Source: Channa striata
Lineage: Eukaryota > Chordata > Actinopteri > Anabantiformes > Channidae
Length of the DNA stretch: 64,000 nucleotides
Assembly: GCA_033026295.1 (NCBI GenBank)
Contig: CM065171.1
Coordinates: 1,240,001-1,304,000, forward strand
Reading direction: 5' to 3'
The notes below the pieces were generated by a model that ran no database searches, had not been told where the DNA came from, and saw only the letters and a program-made list of their open reading frames with translations. A program made the translations under genes and the position numbers. The first letter of the stretch is position 1. Each line of letters opens with the position of its first letter. This document shows positions 51,901 through 58,874 of this stretch, piece after piece.

Positions 51901-53421
51901 CCACATGCCCTGAAACATAATTTTTTTCTCTCCCACGTTTACTCATTCTGCCTCTAGGGTTATGAATATCAGGTGACATCTGACAAGTGCTGTGGAACCT
52001 GTGTTCAGAAAAGCTGTGTTTTCACAACACCTGACAATACAACACACACCATTGCGGTCAGTATTACAGATGCGTGTTGCCTTAATTTTTGTTTCAAAAA
52101 TATAAGATGTTAGTTCTAGCTAACGTTATGTCACTTTGTTTTCATAAAAATTAAGAAAAGTTTGAAGCCTTTGCAAAGTCAATTAAAATATACCTTATGA
52201 TAATTAATAAACTAAATTCAAAATTTAGCTACAAAAGACTGTAACCAAACACTGAGACAAGCTGCAAATAAAGATTCATTCAAAACGAGCAAAGACTTAA
52301 TAATAATACCAGAATTTGGAAATACACGTTAAATGAGACATTAGCCCATTAGATTTGTGTTTGTTTTGTTATGTATATGTATGTGAAGTGGAATTTAGGC
52401 CAAAAAGCAAACAACAATTTAAACTCACTTTGCTTCTGCTCTGTTTGTTGGCACAGGTCAACAGCACTTTCACACCCTCTGATGACAAGTGTGTGCACTA
52501 CACTTGTGAGGAGATCAATGGACATTTTGTCACCAAGGAGACCAAGATCTCTTGTCCTGCCTTCAACCCCCTGGACTGTGAACCTGTGAGTTCCTAAAAC
52601 CTCCAGTGCTAATAACCTCCCACAGGTCAGCTGACCTACTACTGTCCATGTCTACACACATAACTTGATATGTCTTTCTTCTCCAGGACACTGAGACAAC
52701 TGATGCAAATGGATGCTGCAAATCCTGTAAGTTACATTGTAGTAACTCCAAAACCATGGAGATATCTTATGAAAGAATTGAATGGTGACTTTGATAGATA
52801 CATTTGTATTTTGCTATTGGTTGACTTGCTTTGTGTTTCAGGCAAGCCCAAGAGTGACTGTAAGGTCCAGAGTGAGCCATCAGTTATAGAGGTTAATGGC
52901 TGTAAAAGCACACAAAAGGTCGACCTGACGTCCTGCGCTGGACACTGTGGAAGCTCGTCTGTGTAAGTAATGCCATCTTTAATTTATTCAGCAACAGCAC
53001 GTAGTTTTCACTGAAATATAAAGTGATTATTTCCAAGGTATGTGAAACCAACAACGGTAAACGCAGGGATTACTCAATTAAAAACTAAAGGGGCTTGTAA
53101 GCAACAATATTAATATGAACCTTTTTGCATTTGATCTATATCCGTATATATATAGTGAGACTACGTTTTGGCGAGGTGTAGGAGCTGACGTATTTACGCC
53201 TGTGTTTTTGTACTTGAAGTTATTCGCCAGCAGCTAACATGATGATGCACCAGTGTGAGTGCTGCCAAGAAGAAACCACCAGTCAGAAGCAGGTGGAGCT
53301 GACCTGCCCAGACGGTTCTAGCGTCCAGCACAGCTACACTTTCGTGGAGTCGTGCCGCTGCCGCAAAGCGGAGTGTGTGCCTGGAGCGACATCCATACCA
53401 CAACGCCGCAGAAGACGCTGA
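18403..53421 (+). CDS. Gel-forming mucin B (mucin-5AC/mucin-2-like), complete gene
   Basis: Secreted polymeric mucin of roughly 6,850 residues if the repeat frame is continuous. Coding exons: 18403-18478, 18857-18901, 18988-19246, 19556-19670, 20304-20388, 20771-20877, 21141-21351, 21475-21600, 21691-21808, 22150-22288, 22459-22569, 23236-23305, 24020-24157, 24285-24449, 24535-24629, 24714-24849, 24996-25251, 25383-25432, 25649-25758, 25869-26020, 26264-26402, 26577-26687, 27156-27332, 27670-27909, 28117-28273, 28358-28486, 28606-28747, 29482-29525, 29617-29814, 30539-44699, 45314-45510, 45718-45889, 46388-46635, 46874-47057, 47309-47513, 47740-47912, 47997-48066, 48237-48358, 48456-48487, 48576-48744, 50498-50593, 50777-50817, 51325-51534, 51958-52056, 52457-52585, 52687-52726, 52842-52962, 53220-53421. 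Its place next to convergent tollip is that of MUC5B/MUC5AC, which favours a muc5 name, but I have not tested orthology. Frameshifts occur only in the PTS exon. Confidence 0.92.
18988..21808 (+). CDS. Mucin B: D1 assembly (VWD, C8, TIL, E)
   Basis: Seven exons. VWD opens V-C-T-T-W-G-N-F-H-W-K-T-F-D-G (18988-19246) and ends with the C-G-L-C-G-N-F-D-G motif (20304-20388), the CGLCG-type CxxC linked to disulfide-driven multimerisation in VWF and MUC2. C8 spans 21141-21351 (D-F-C-N-E to A-H-A-G-G-N). TIL is 21475-21600 (C-P-Y-N-M-V-F-L-E-C to D-G-C-S-C-P-A-G). The E-like unit is 21691-21808. Introns over 300 bp are 19247-19555, 19671-20303 (with one stray transposon end near 19790) and 20389-20770. 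None holds a gene. Confidence 0.9.
19786..19815. repeat. Solo end of the 15633-16063 transposon family
   Basis: aggtgtacctaataaattgg matches the right terminus of the 431-bp element at 15633-16063 with two differences. No partner end is visible in the same intron, so this is a decayed remnant. Confidence 0.45.
22106..22140. repeat. TG-rich microsatellite in place of a polypyrimidine tract
   Basis: A (TG)n run with TCTG interruptions ends only about 10 bases before the acceptor gcgttttag at 22141-22149, upstream of the first D2 exon. It supplies the uridine-rich character usually given by a polypyrimidine tract. Confidence 0.75.
22150..25432 (+). CDS. Mucin B: D2 assembly (VWD, C8, TIL, E)
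   Basis: VWD exons 22150-22288, 22459-22569, 23236-23305, 24020-24157 and 24285-24449 run from S-V-E-G-G-A-H-V-R-S-F-D-G to G-L-C-G-N-F-N-N. C8 comprises 24535-24629 and 24714-24849 (Y-W-C-S-K-L-T-D to G-W-R-E-T-N-G-G-V-C). TIL is 24996-25251 (C-P-A-Q-T-V-Y-G-Y-N-M-T-C-C). The short 25383-25432 exon completes an E-like piece. The phase is continuous and the junctions are canonical. Introns 22570-23235 and 23306-24019 hold retroelement remnants, listed separately; 21809-22149 holds only the TG microsatellite. Confidence 0.9.
22736..23140 (-). mobile_element. Truncated LINE remnant (3' end, - strand)
   Basis: The + strand shows gattgattgatattaatccc, then tttatta, at 22736-22770, which is the complement of a LINE 3' tail. 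Further on, ggctccgatgctgctgcccc is typical of the region near the C-terminus of reverse transcriptase in a common fish LINE. The open frame is destroyed. Family assignment (Rex1/L2-like) is tentative. Confidence 0.45.
23440..23475. repeat. Perfect 16-bp hairpin
   Basis: atcttagtaatgaaac (23440-23455), loop agca, then its exact complement (23460-23475). It sits just before a degenerate LINE reverse-transcriptase fragment in the intron 23306-24019. Confidence 0.8.
23495..23690 (+). pseudogene. LINE reverse-transcriptase fragment (CR1/L2-like)
   Basis: Starting near 23500 the frame reads L-V-L-L-D-L-S-A-T-F-D-T-I-D-D, then I-L-L-Q-R-L-E-H-G-I-G. This matches the reverse-transcriptase palm motif (LLDLSAAFDTIDH type) of CR1/L2-like LINEs. 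It breaks into stops and frameshifts by about 23600; W-F-K-N-Y-V is still legible near 23617. It is a dead copy within a mucin intron. Confidence 0.6.
25649..29525 (+). CDS. Mucin B: D' and D3 assembly
   Basis: D' is 25649-25758 plus 25869-26020 (S-P-S-C-V-S-P-M-V-Y-F-D-C to G-C-M-C-P-D-G-L-V). The last donor (gtttgt) is weak but keeps phase with the next exon. D3 VWD is 26264-26402, 26577-26687, 27156-27332 and 27670-27909, from V-Y-G-D-G-H-Y-I-T-F-D-E to H-V-C-G-L-C-G-N-Y-D-G. C8 is 28117-28273, TIL 28358-28486 and 28606-28747, then a 44-bp exon 29482-29525. D3 is the module through which gel-forming mucins and VWF form N-terminal multimers (family knowledge). Introns over 300 bp are 26688-27155 (repeat remnant), 27333-27669 and 28748-29481, the last two without recognised content. 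Confidence 0.9.
26814..27045. mobile_element. Degenerate interspersed repeat
   Basis: The fragments gactgtggcaggaaatcc, ggaacccacacaagcatgta and gatccacacaggc, ending cattccaccattgtgctgcc, follow the layout of a widespread vertebrate/fish interspersed repeat. The copy is old and lies wholly within the intron 26688-27155. Confidence 0.45.
29617..29814 (+). CDS. Mucin B: pre-PTS cysteine module exon
   Basis: One 198-bp exon encodes C-K-C-F-V-N-G-K-T-Y-K-Y-G-E-T-V-Y, then N-T-T-D-G-L-G-H-C and a Thr/Pro lead-in (T-T-P-S-P-T-T-T-P). The N-x-T-D-G-L-G-x-C core recurs on the far side of the PTS exon (45314 onward). The donor gtatac is acceptable. The intron 29815-30538 that follows is AT-rich with no recognised feature. 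Confidence 0.85.
30539..44699 (+). CDS. Mucin B: giant PTS exon (~14.2 kb)
   Basis: The acceptor attatgacag (30529-30538) and donor gtaagt (44700) bound a single exon of 14,161 bases. It encodes a short unique lead-in, about 58 tandem 79-residue repeats, then a unique Thr-rich tail and the start of the next cysteine module (C-V-C-D-Y-N-T-T-V-Y-Y-P-G). It is the O-glycan-bearing core of the mucin. The entry frame (codons starting at 30541) and the exit frame differ by one base, and at least fifteen frame changes lie between. Long clean stretches are 30541-31850, 32398-33270, 36607-38745, 40011-40840 and 43820-44699. Because every other exon of the gene is intact, consensus errors in a long repeat are the likeliest cause. 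True repeat-borne indels cannot be excluded. Confidence 0.85.
30660..44500 (+). repeat. 237-bp (79-codon) tandem repeat array, ~58 copies
   Basis: The period is 237 bp, for example ggtgagacaacaacaatacc at 37081 and 37318. One unit runs through E-T-T-T-I-P-P-E, T-T-G-P-E-T-T-L-T-T, V-V-E-T-T-T-V-V-P, V-E-T-T-S-P-E-T-T, V-S-T-T-I-S-E-V-P, E-Q-T-T and T-V-S-E-T-T. By count it has 36 Thr/Ser, 11 Pro and 12 Glu in 79 residues, and no Lys, Asp or Cys. Arg appears only in an A-P-R-E-G variant. Two unit classes alternate in blocks: S-E-P-S-V with P-E-G-E-T-T-T-I-P-P, and S-A-P-T-V or A-A-E-G with Q-E-V-E-T-T-T-A-P-P (three bases longer). Confidence 0.92.
44700..45313 (+). other. Mucin B intron after PTS exon
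   Basis: This 614-bp AT-rich intron runs from donor gtaagt to acceptor tttttcacag. I see no repeat or gene. It occupies the same position in the cysteine module as mucin A intron 448-881. Confidence 0.6.
45314..45889 (+). CDS. Mucin B: post-PTS cysteine module and VWC-like exons
   Basis: 45314-45510 opens G-D-L-L-Y-N-V-T-D-G-L-G-W-C, passes a short Thr/Ser/Pro linker (T-P-T-P-S-T-T) and ends D-P-P-R-K. 45718-45889 begins N-G-E-T-W-K-S-S-N-C and ends D-E-D-G-C-C-F-H-Y-E-C-E-C, a VWC-like ending. Mucin A has 134 and 172 bp here against 197 and 172 bp. The extra 63 bp is the Thr-rich linker. Intron 45890-46387 (498 bp) is unremarkable. Confidence 0.87.
46388..48744 (+). CDS. Mucin B: D4 assembly (VWD, C8, TIL) and first VWC exon
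   Basis: VWD exons 46388-46635 and 46874-47057 open V-C-S-V-W-S-E-S-H-Y-M-T-F-D-G and close G-N-T-E-G-Q-C-G. They are 248 and 184 bp, exactly as in mucin A. The GDPH autocleavage motif of the paralogue is replaced by SESH. 47309-47513 carries a Thr/Pro linker, 47740-47912 is C8 (C-S-N-A-G-V-C-I-D-W-R) and 47997-48066 with 48237-48358 are TIL. 48456-48487 and 48576-48744 encode a VWC unit (W-T-S-E-C-N-N-C-V-C to D-G-C-C-A-T-Q-S-C-G). All splice sites are GT-AG and all frames are open. Confidence 0.9.
48811..49499 (-). mobile_element. 5'-truncated RTE-type LINE copy with 14-bp target-site duplication
   Basis: The 14-bp direct repeats ctgctggtgttcat at 48811-48824 and 49486-49499 flank a 661-bp insert. 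On the - strand it encodes about 200 residues (49460 down to 48858) with F-K-Y-L-G-S-T-V-Q, V-R-P-A-L-L-Y-G-L-E-T and R-W-F-G-H-V-Q-R-R, ending C-G-D-P. This is the C-terminal part of the reverse-transcriptase protein. It is nearly identical to the end of the longer copy at 60598-63688, so both are young. It lies in the mucin B intron 48745-50497, antisense to the gene. Truncation at the 5' end is normal for target-primed insertion. Confidence 0.85.
49500..50497 (+). other. Remainder of mucin B intron, with a LINE/SINE tail
   Basis: This stretch is AT-rich with no gene. Around 50190-50240 the string aatttccccacggtgggatc, then aataaagtcttatcttatc, is a retroelement 3' tail like the one at 15975-16015. 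A C-run occurs at 50391-50398. Confidence 0.5.
50498..52726 (+). CDS. Mucin B: VWC-type cysteine-rich exons
   Basis: Exons 50498-50593, 50777-50817, 51325-51534, 51958-52056, 52457-52585 and 52687-52726. Visible marks are C-N-V-N-L-C-L-P-P, G-T-C-C-Q-S-Y-E-C, P-C-K-E-C-H-C-G, D-K-C-C-G-T-C-V and D-A-N-G-C-C-K-S-C. Sizes match mucin A except the third exon, 210 against 123 bp. Its extra ~29 residues form a Pro-rich linker (with P-T-P-D-R-P-S-E-P-P and P-T-T-S-P-P-Q-P-G). Introns 50818-51324, 51535-51957 and 52057-52456 hold nothing recognised. Confidence 0.87.
52842..53421 (+). CDS. Mucin B: C-terminal cystine knot (CTCK) and stop
   Basis: 52842-52962 has C-K-P-K-S-D-C-K-V and T-S-C-A-G-H-C-G. 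53220-53421 has H-Q-C-E-C-C-Q-E-E, then V-E-S-C-R-C-R-K-A-E-C. The knot cysteines align one for one with mucin A. The protein ends I-P-Q followed by five Arg and TGA. The acceptor before the last exon (tacttgaag) has a poor pyrimidine tract, but phase and homology support it. CTCK-mediated dimerisation in the ER is expected from the family. Confidence 0.9.
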
Positions 53422-53561
53422 TCACCTTGAATACCATGTTCCATCTAATCTTTGGAAACACTTTGGAAAACTGACCCCTAATCTTTATTATTCTACTCAG
53501 GTTTTATTTTAAATGACTCGACATTTGCTCTTTTCTGCATTGTCCCAAGATGTTACTGTAA

Positions 53562-53567
53562 ATTAAA
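53562..53567 (+). terminator. Poly(A) signal ATTAAA of mucin B
   Basis: The common variant ATTAAA lies 141 bases after the stop codon. No AATAAA occurs earlier. Mucin A has its signal at a similar distance (145 bases). Confidence 0.6.
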
Positions 53568-55645
53568 CGTTCTTCACCTAAGGGTTTCTTGAATGCTAAA
53601 TATTAAAAATCTATTTCTGCAATATGACCACCCGTGTCACTGTTTTTCTTGGTTCTGGTGGAAGAATAATTATTAACAAAGAACACAATATACAGTATAT
53701 TCTATGCAAAGGGCAAAATTCAATTCTAACCGACAAACGTGTGTGAGAGGAACTCTTCTCAGAGGCTTTTACAATAAATCCATTAAATCCTGACAGCACA
53801 TTAGCTTCAGCTAAGTTTTGATAGCGTCTGCATTTCTCTGAGTAAATATATTTACAAAGGAGCTATTGGCATGGAATGTTCACCAGATGTTGGTAACAAT
53901 AACTCCTGCAATCCATCAACCCACAGATGTGCATAAATAAAGTAATGAAATGTCACAGGGAAAAAGTAGTGAACACTTGAAGAAAGGGAGATGCAAACAA
54001 GCATGAAAAGCCAAGACACCAGCTGAGATTAAATGAAGCAAAGGTGTCACAGGAGAAACATCTCATGATCTCAGACTTTTTCATACTTCTTCCACACTTT
54101 TTCTTGTGTCTGCACTGCAGAAATTTTGAGATATAAAACTATCAACTTAATTTTTTAATGAAACAAGTACAACACATTTCGGTTTATATATATCTATAAA
54201 CTTGATCTTATAAGGAGAACCTGAGTAGATCTCAGACCTCTGCGGCCTCTGGTCCAGCTCCTGAAAGCAGCTGACTGGTCTCTGCATTCTTCGGGCGCCA
54301 AACAAGTTTATTACAGCAAACAATATTAATTAACATCTGGCCTGTGTTCACGTCATTTCATATGTCGTTAAAATAATTCTGGAAGATAAACACTGCTGTC
54401 AGAGTTGCAGACTCAGACTACATCAATATGGGAATAGATCAAAACTGTTGTGTTGACTGTGAATGCAGTTCTGGGGTTAAAGCTCCACAAGTCTAATTAC
54501 ATGCCTGTGCGTGGAGAACACTGCTCTGTCGGGCCGGTTTAAAGGGAGCCAGTGAACATGTTTTTCTGAAAGTTCTACTTCATGTGTGAAACAGGATCCA
54601 GTCCGTTTTTCCTGTTGTTTCCAGCGTTTATAGCGTAAAATTAAACGTAAGAGAACGTTTGAGTGCACTCCTTACTTGGCAAAGACGCAAAAACAAAGAT
54701 TGTTTTTTAAATTAACGTAATATTTAATGCACATTCAGCTAGGATAAATGTTTCTGCATTACCAAAAGCAACAAAAAAAAGTTAATAGAATGACAGCTAA
54801 TTAATACGTATATTATCACTGCCAAAGTTTGCATTCATGAAACGTTCTTTAATACATTTGCCTTCACAAATCCTCCGATCTCTCTTCAGATTGAGCAGTG
54901 TTAGTATTCTTTCAGGTGTAATCGTATCCTTTCTTCTTCATGGAATAATGGTTCCTGTCAACCAATCCGTGAACCACATTGCTCCGTTGTCTTCCATGTA
55001 CCTCCTGCTTCAAGCCTGTCTACAGGTCATAAAATTCGTTCTTTTAAACCTGAGCTGACTCTGCTTGGTGCTTTTTTAAAATCCGCTGCCTCTTCATTTC
55101 CTGCTGTAAAACCTTCTAAAACTGGACTGGATTTGTTCTTCCTCCCACTTTAAGCAGAGCTCCTGTGCCTGATGCAGACTTCCTGTTTGAAAGTGGGAAC
55201 AGTTTTCTCACCACTCTTTTGAAATAATTTAATCACACAATCCAATTCTAAACACATTTAGTTTGTTGTTGCTCCTTAACACATTATGAGCTCACCATTT
55301 TAGGTCTAGAAGGAAGCTATGGAAACATTATTTCACGACTTTCACATTAGGGCATATGTGGATCCACTGACAAGACTAAACCAACTGACAGCACATAAAG
55401 TGGGTAAAACCACCTCAGCCTTTCCCGAGCATGATCAGTTTGTTTGAAAATGCATTGCTTTCTTGGTTGAGTAATTTTACATTTGTCCTTAAAGTAACCC
55501 GTATATAATCTGCTTTACTACTTTTACTTTAGCAAAGTAAGTAGTTGTTGTGTTGAAGATTTTCTTAGGCCAATGTTATACTACTAACACGTTTGTGTAC
55601 ATCTACCACCTCGGAACAATGTCACGCTGTTTTAATTTAGAAGTA
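53568..55645. other. Convergent intergenic region, no gene seen
   Basis: The spacer between mucin B and tollip, both of which end here. Short open frames, such as one near 54837-55058, lack domains or splice context. Confidence 0.5.
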
Positions 55646-55895
55646 AATGGTCTGCACCTATATAGCATTATTCTACCTGTTTGTACTCAAAGCTCTTTAC
55701 ACTGTTTCTCATTTACCCATTCACAAACCGATGGGGGAGCTGCTGTGCAGCTGGCCAACAGTCACCGGGAGATGCAGGTGGGGGTTCAGTGTCTTGCTCA
55801 AGGACACTTCGACATGTGACCAGAGGAGTGGGGGGATCAAGCCAACCGCTGTAGGACTGGTGGACGACCGCTCTACCTACGGCGCCACAGTCGCT
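55646..55895 (-). mobile_element. tRNA-derived SINE, near-full copy
   Basis: Read on the - strand from 55895 it starts gcgactgtggcgccgtaggt and carries tagagcgg, a gcttgatcccc B-box-like motif, gtccttgagcaagacactga and a tail with gagctttgagtacaaacagg. The copies at 14309 (+) and 6495 (-) belong to the same family, and this is the longest of the three. Confidence 0.65.
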
Positions 55896-56938
55896 CCACA
55901 GTGTGGACAAATGTGACTTTCAGGGATTATTTTTTTCTAAAGCACAATTTGCTCAGATCATTTTATTCATTGGCATAAAGTTCTTTATAATTAAATACAT
56001 TCATAATAGTTTATTCAATTTGGGGTTCACTCAACATTTGACAGCTATGTAGCAACAGAAGCTGCAGGTTACTACAATCAGGTTTCCACAAACAAAAACA
56101 ACATCCATATAAACATTAGTTAGCTTGCTAGATTAGTCTCTGCAAATAAAACTGTGCAAATCAAACCCTGTGATCAGTGGATATACAAGACTTGGTTACT
56201 ATGGATACAGCAAATGACATACAGAGAAAAAGGGCTAGTGACATTTACATGAGTAATTAATAATTTCACACTATTGCCATTTGTCTGTAATGTGATGCAA
56301 GTCGTTCCCAAATACATCTTCTGTTGATAATTTAAAACCAGCGACTTCTTCCACTTGTCAAACTGAAGAGAGCTGATGCAATGGTATGAGAATTAAGTGG
56401 CAGCTGTTTGTAGGGGAAAAAAAATGAAGAAAAGAGAAAGTTAAGGGAGAGGAAACAGATCGCTGTGGTTACCAGCTAATGGAGCTGGTGGCAGCTCAGA
56501 TATGGCTCACACCAGCTTAGTGTCGGGTTGTTTGTGTTATGTATAGTCGTACTCTTATTACTACTTTTTGCACCAACATATCATGGCAAATTCACTTTAT
56601 GTGGAAACCTACTTAACAAGAAACATAGTTTGAATCTGACGATATTTTTAATACTACCAGCATTTATTTTGACACTGTGCAGACATTTGGGTTGGTCCGA
56701 ATATTTGTGGGTTAGGCCTTGGTTTTAAGGTTTGGGGTTATGAATAAGGGAAAGGTCGTGGCAAGCATTTCCTTGTGATGGTCAATCAATGTTCTCACAA
56801 CTAAATAAACCAACATGTTTGTATGCAAAAAATAGGAATTCTCTCCATGGCCAGCGAGGAAACATTATATACATCTGTGTGCATGCATACGGTATGTGTG
56901 TAAAGCTGACATGTCCACTGCGAGCTTGTGTCCTTCCA
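55896..56938. other. tollip 3' UTR and spacer
   Basis: Sequence downstream of the tollip stop on the - strand. Part must be 3' UTR but I cannot fix its end. 56690-56800 resembles the dispersed repeat at 12230-12475. Confidence 0.4.
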
Positions 56939-57162
56939 TTAGAGCTCCTCAGCCATCTGTAGCAGAGAGTTGATGGCAGCATCTTTGTTGCCCTGCTGTG
57001 CCTCCAGCACAGTGCGAACCACTTCTTTATCCAGGTTTGGGAACATGTCCTGCAGAGCCTTCAAGTCCTCCTCGCTGCATGCCGGTCCTTGGCTCCCAAC
57101 AGCTGGCATGGCTGCCGGCATTGACATGGGCACCATGCCTTGATTGTAGACTGCAGGCACAC
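56939..57162 (-). CDS. tollip: tollip last exon, CUE domain
   Basis: V-P-A-V-Y-N-Q-G-M-V-P leads to C-S-E-E-D-L-K-A-L-Q-D-M-F-P, then V-V-R-T-V-L-E-A-Q, and A-A-I-N-S-L-L-Q-M at the end. The M-F-P and L-L motifs are the ubiquitin-contacting signatures of CUE domains. The acceptor is tgttgctag on the - strand at 57163-57171. Confidence 0.95.
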
Positions 57163-58874
57163 CTAGCAACACAGGAGACACACTGGTGATAAAAGAGCTG
57201 GCGGAGAGCTCAAGTGGCAACTGTGCAGCTCACATGCAGCACTCCCCCCCGCTCCTCTGCTGATGTATCTGATATTGTGGTTTGACTTTGGATATATATA
57301 TATATATATATATATATTTCAGTCACAAGACTTGCCCAGAGCCCTGGAGGCAGGAGAAACACCAGAAACCCCATAGCACTGCAGAACTGATTTATCAATT
57401 TTCTTCTTTCTATAGCAAAAAGGACCCACTACCCACAGACTGGGATGCTGGTCCTATTTAGTGTCCCTGTCTGCCAGGGTTGGAGACGTGTATTCACATG
57501 TAATTAGTATACATACGCTTTCAGTTGCCCTCCAGGTGGGCGGTTGCACAAAGGTGTGATGTATTGTGAACTCTATTAATTAAAACAATACGGTTGTTGG
57601 GAGGACATTTTGGCTGGTCCACACAACTTCAAAAGGCTTTCTGAGGGTCAAGACTGGGTTTTAGGGTCAGGGTTAGCATTAGGTTTTGGTTAGGGGTAGT
57701 TAGGGTAAGGGACTAGGGATTGCATTATGACTGTGTGTGTGTGTGTGTGTGAGAGAGAGTCTGACCTGCAATAGGCACATAGCCTACTCCTTGCTGATAC
57801 ACAGAGGGCATGAGGACAACAGGTTGAGTCATCACCCCTGCTGGCATAGACTGACAGAAAGAGGCAACACAGATAAGGTTAGGAGAGTCACCGCATGCTC
57901 TGAATGTGATTTACACTCACTGGCCCACCCCATTACCTTCTACAACCCACTCTGACCTCTATAACAAACACATAAAATAAAACCTTTCTGAGCATCTCAA
58001 ATTAAAAACTGAGGAATTGTAAAAATATACTCTAAAACACTGACAGATAAAGTAATCCCCTATCAAACTATTCAATAATTTTGTTTGATTTGGATTCCAA
58101 TTTGGTCAAATTCAGTCAATCAATTCAAACTGTAAGGGGAGGAGAAAGGTCTGTAAGTTTTGTTGTTGGCTCTTGTGCGATTCTCTGGATGAGTCACTAC
58201 TGTGCTTCTGTGTTCTTTCAAAGCAATAAATGGCTTCGTAGTTCCTCCCAGAAGATATTTCAGATATACAGATATCAGTCACCTTCTTCATCATCTTTTT
58301 TGTGCCATCTTGTTATAACCTTTTTTTTTCTACCAACAGAAGTTGGTTCAAGGTCTCACTACAATGAACAGAAGTAACAGGTCTTGTTTGTGTGGCCTTA
58401 CATAGGATGAGGTCTGGGCTCTGACTGTACCACTCAAAGGTGGATTAGAGTTTTTGTCCTGCTGCATTGCTGAGCTTCTTCTGAGCTTCAGGTTGCAGAC
58501 AGCAGCCCTGATCACCCTGATATTAGCCTCAAGAACACCAAGCTTAGGAATTCATTTTTAGCTTAGAATTATTGTTCTTGTTTGTGACCAGATTAGATCA
58601 CAATTCATTATATTTTTTTAAAATATCTATTGTGTCCTAAGAAACTGGGTACATCTGTAGAAGCATCTTTCTCGCTCAGTTTTAGCTGTGTGTCATGAGT
58701 GACATTCGTGTGGTTACTTACAGCAAAAGACATCACCAGGTTGATCATTCCTTCCTTATCATCGCCCTGCCTGCCACTAAGGCTGAACCACTCATCCACC
58801 ACTTTGCCCTCCCGCAGGACTTCAGGGATGGTGACATGAGTCCATGCTATCCTGTCGTCCATGGAGAAGGCTCT
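56939..58874 (-). CDS. tollip: Toll-interacting protein, last three coding exons (gene partial)
   Basis: TOLLIP is an endosomal adaptor that binds phosphoinositides through its C2 domain and ubiquitin through a CUE domain. It restrains IL-1/Toll receptor signalling and supports cargo sorting (family knowledge). Exons on the - strand are 58722-58874, 57766-57850 and 56939-57162, joined in phase by GT-AG introns. They encode 51 residues of the C2 end, a 28-residue linker plus a split Gly codon, and the CUE end, with stop TAA at 56939-56941. The N-terminal part and most of C2 were not found before the right edge, so the gene continues beyond the window or past the LINE-bearing intron. It is convergent with mucin B, as in tetrapods. 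Confidence 0.93.
57292..57317. repeat. (AT)n microsatellite
   Basis: Thirteen uninterrupted AT dinucleotides in the last tollip intron (57163-57765). Confidence 0.9.
57590..57760. mobile_element. Dispersed repeat copy in tollip intron
   Basis: ggacattttggctggtccac, gggttttagggtcagggtta and aggttttggttaggggtag, followed by a TG run at 57731-57750. Motif order matches 12230-12475. This is the better-preserved copy. Confidence 0.55.
57766..57850 (-). CDS. tollip: tollip penultimate exon, linker
   Basis: This 85-bp exon encodes S-M-P-A-G-V-M-T-Q-P-V-V-L-M, then V-Y-Q-Q-G-V-G-Y-V-P. It is the low-complexity linker between C2 and CUE in this family. It ends in a split Gly codon completed by the next exon. 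Confidence 0.92.
57851..58721 (-). other. tollip intron, no feature recognised
   Basis: 871 bp between the linker exon and the C2-end exon. It has T- and A-rich runs (a nine-T run near 58320) and no identified element. Confidence 0.5.
58722..58874 (-). CDS. tollip: tollip exon, C-terminal end of C2 domain
   Basis: Reads R-A-F-S-M-D-D-R-I-A-W-T-H-V-T-I-P, then W-F-S-L-S-G-R-Q-G-D-D-K-E-G and M-I-N-L-V-M-S-F-A, the final strands of the C2 domain. The donor gtaagt follows at 58721. The exon is 51 codons in phase 0. Confidence 0.93.

Noticed and set aside
54837..55058. 73-codon open frame between mucin B and tollip
   Set aside because: It has no recognisable domain, promoter, splice sites or homology, and its length is within chance for this base composition.
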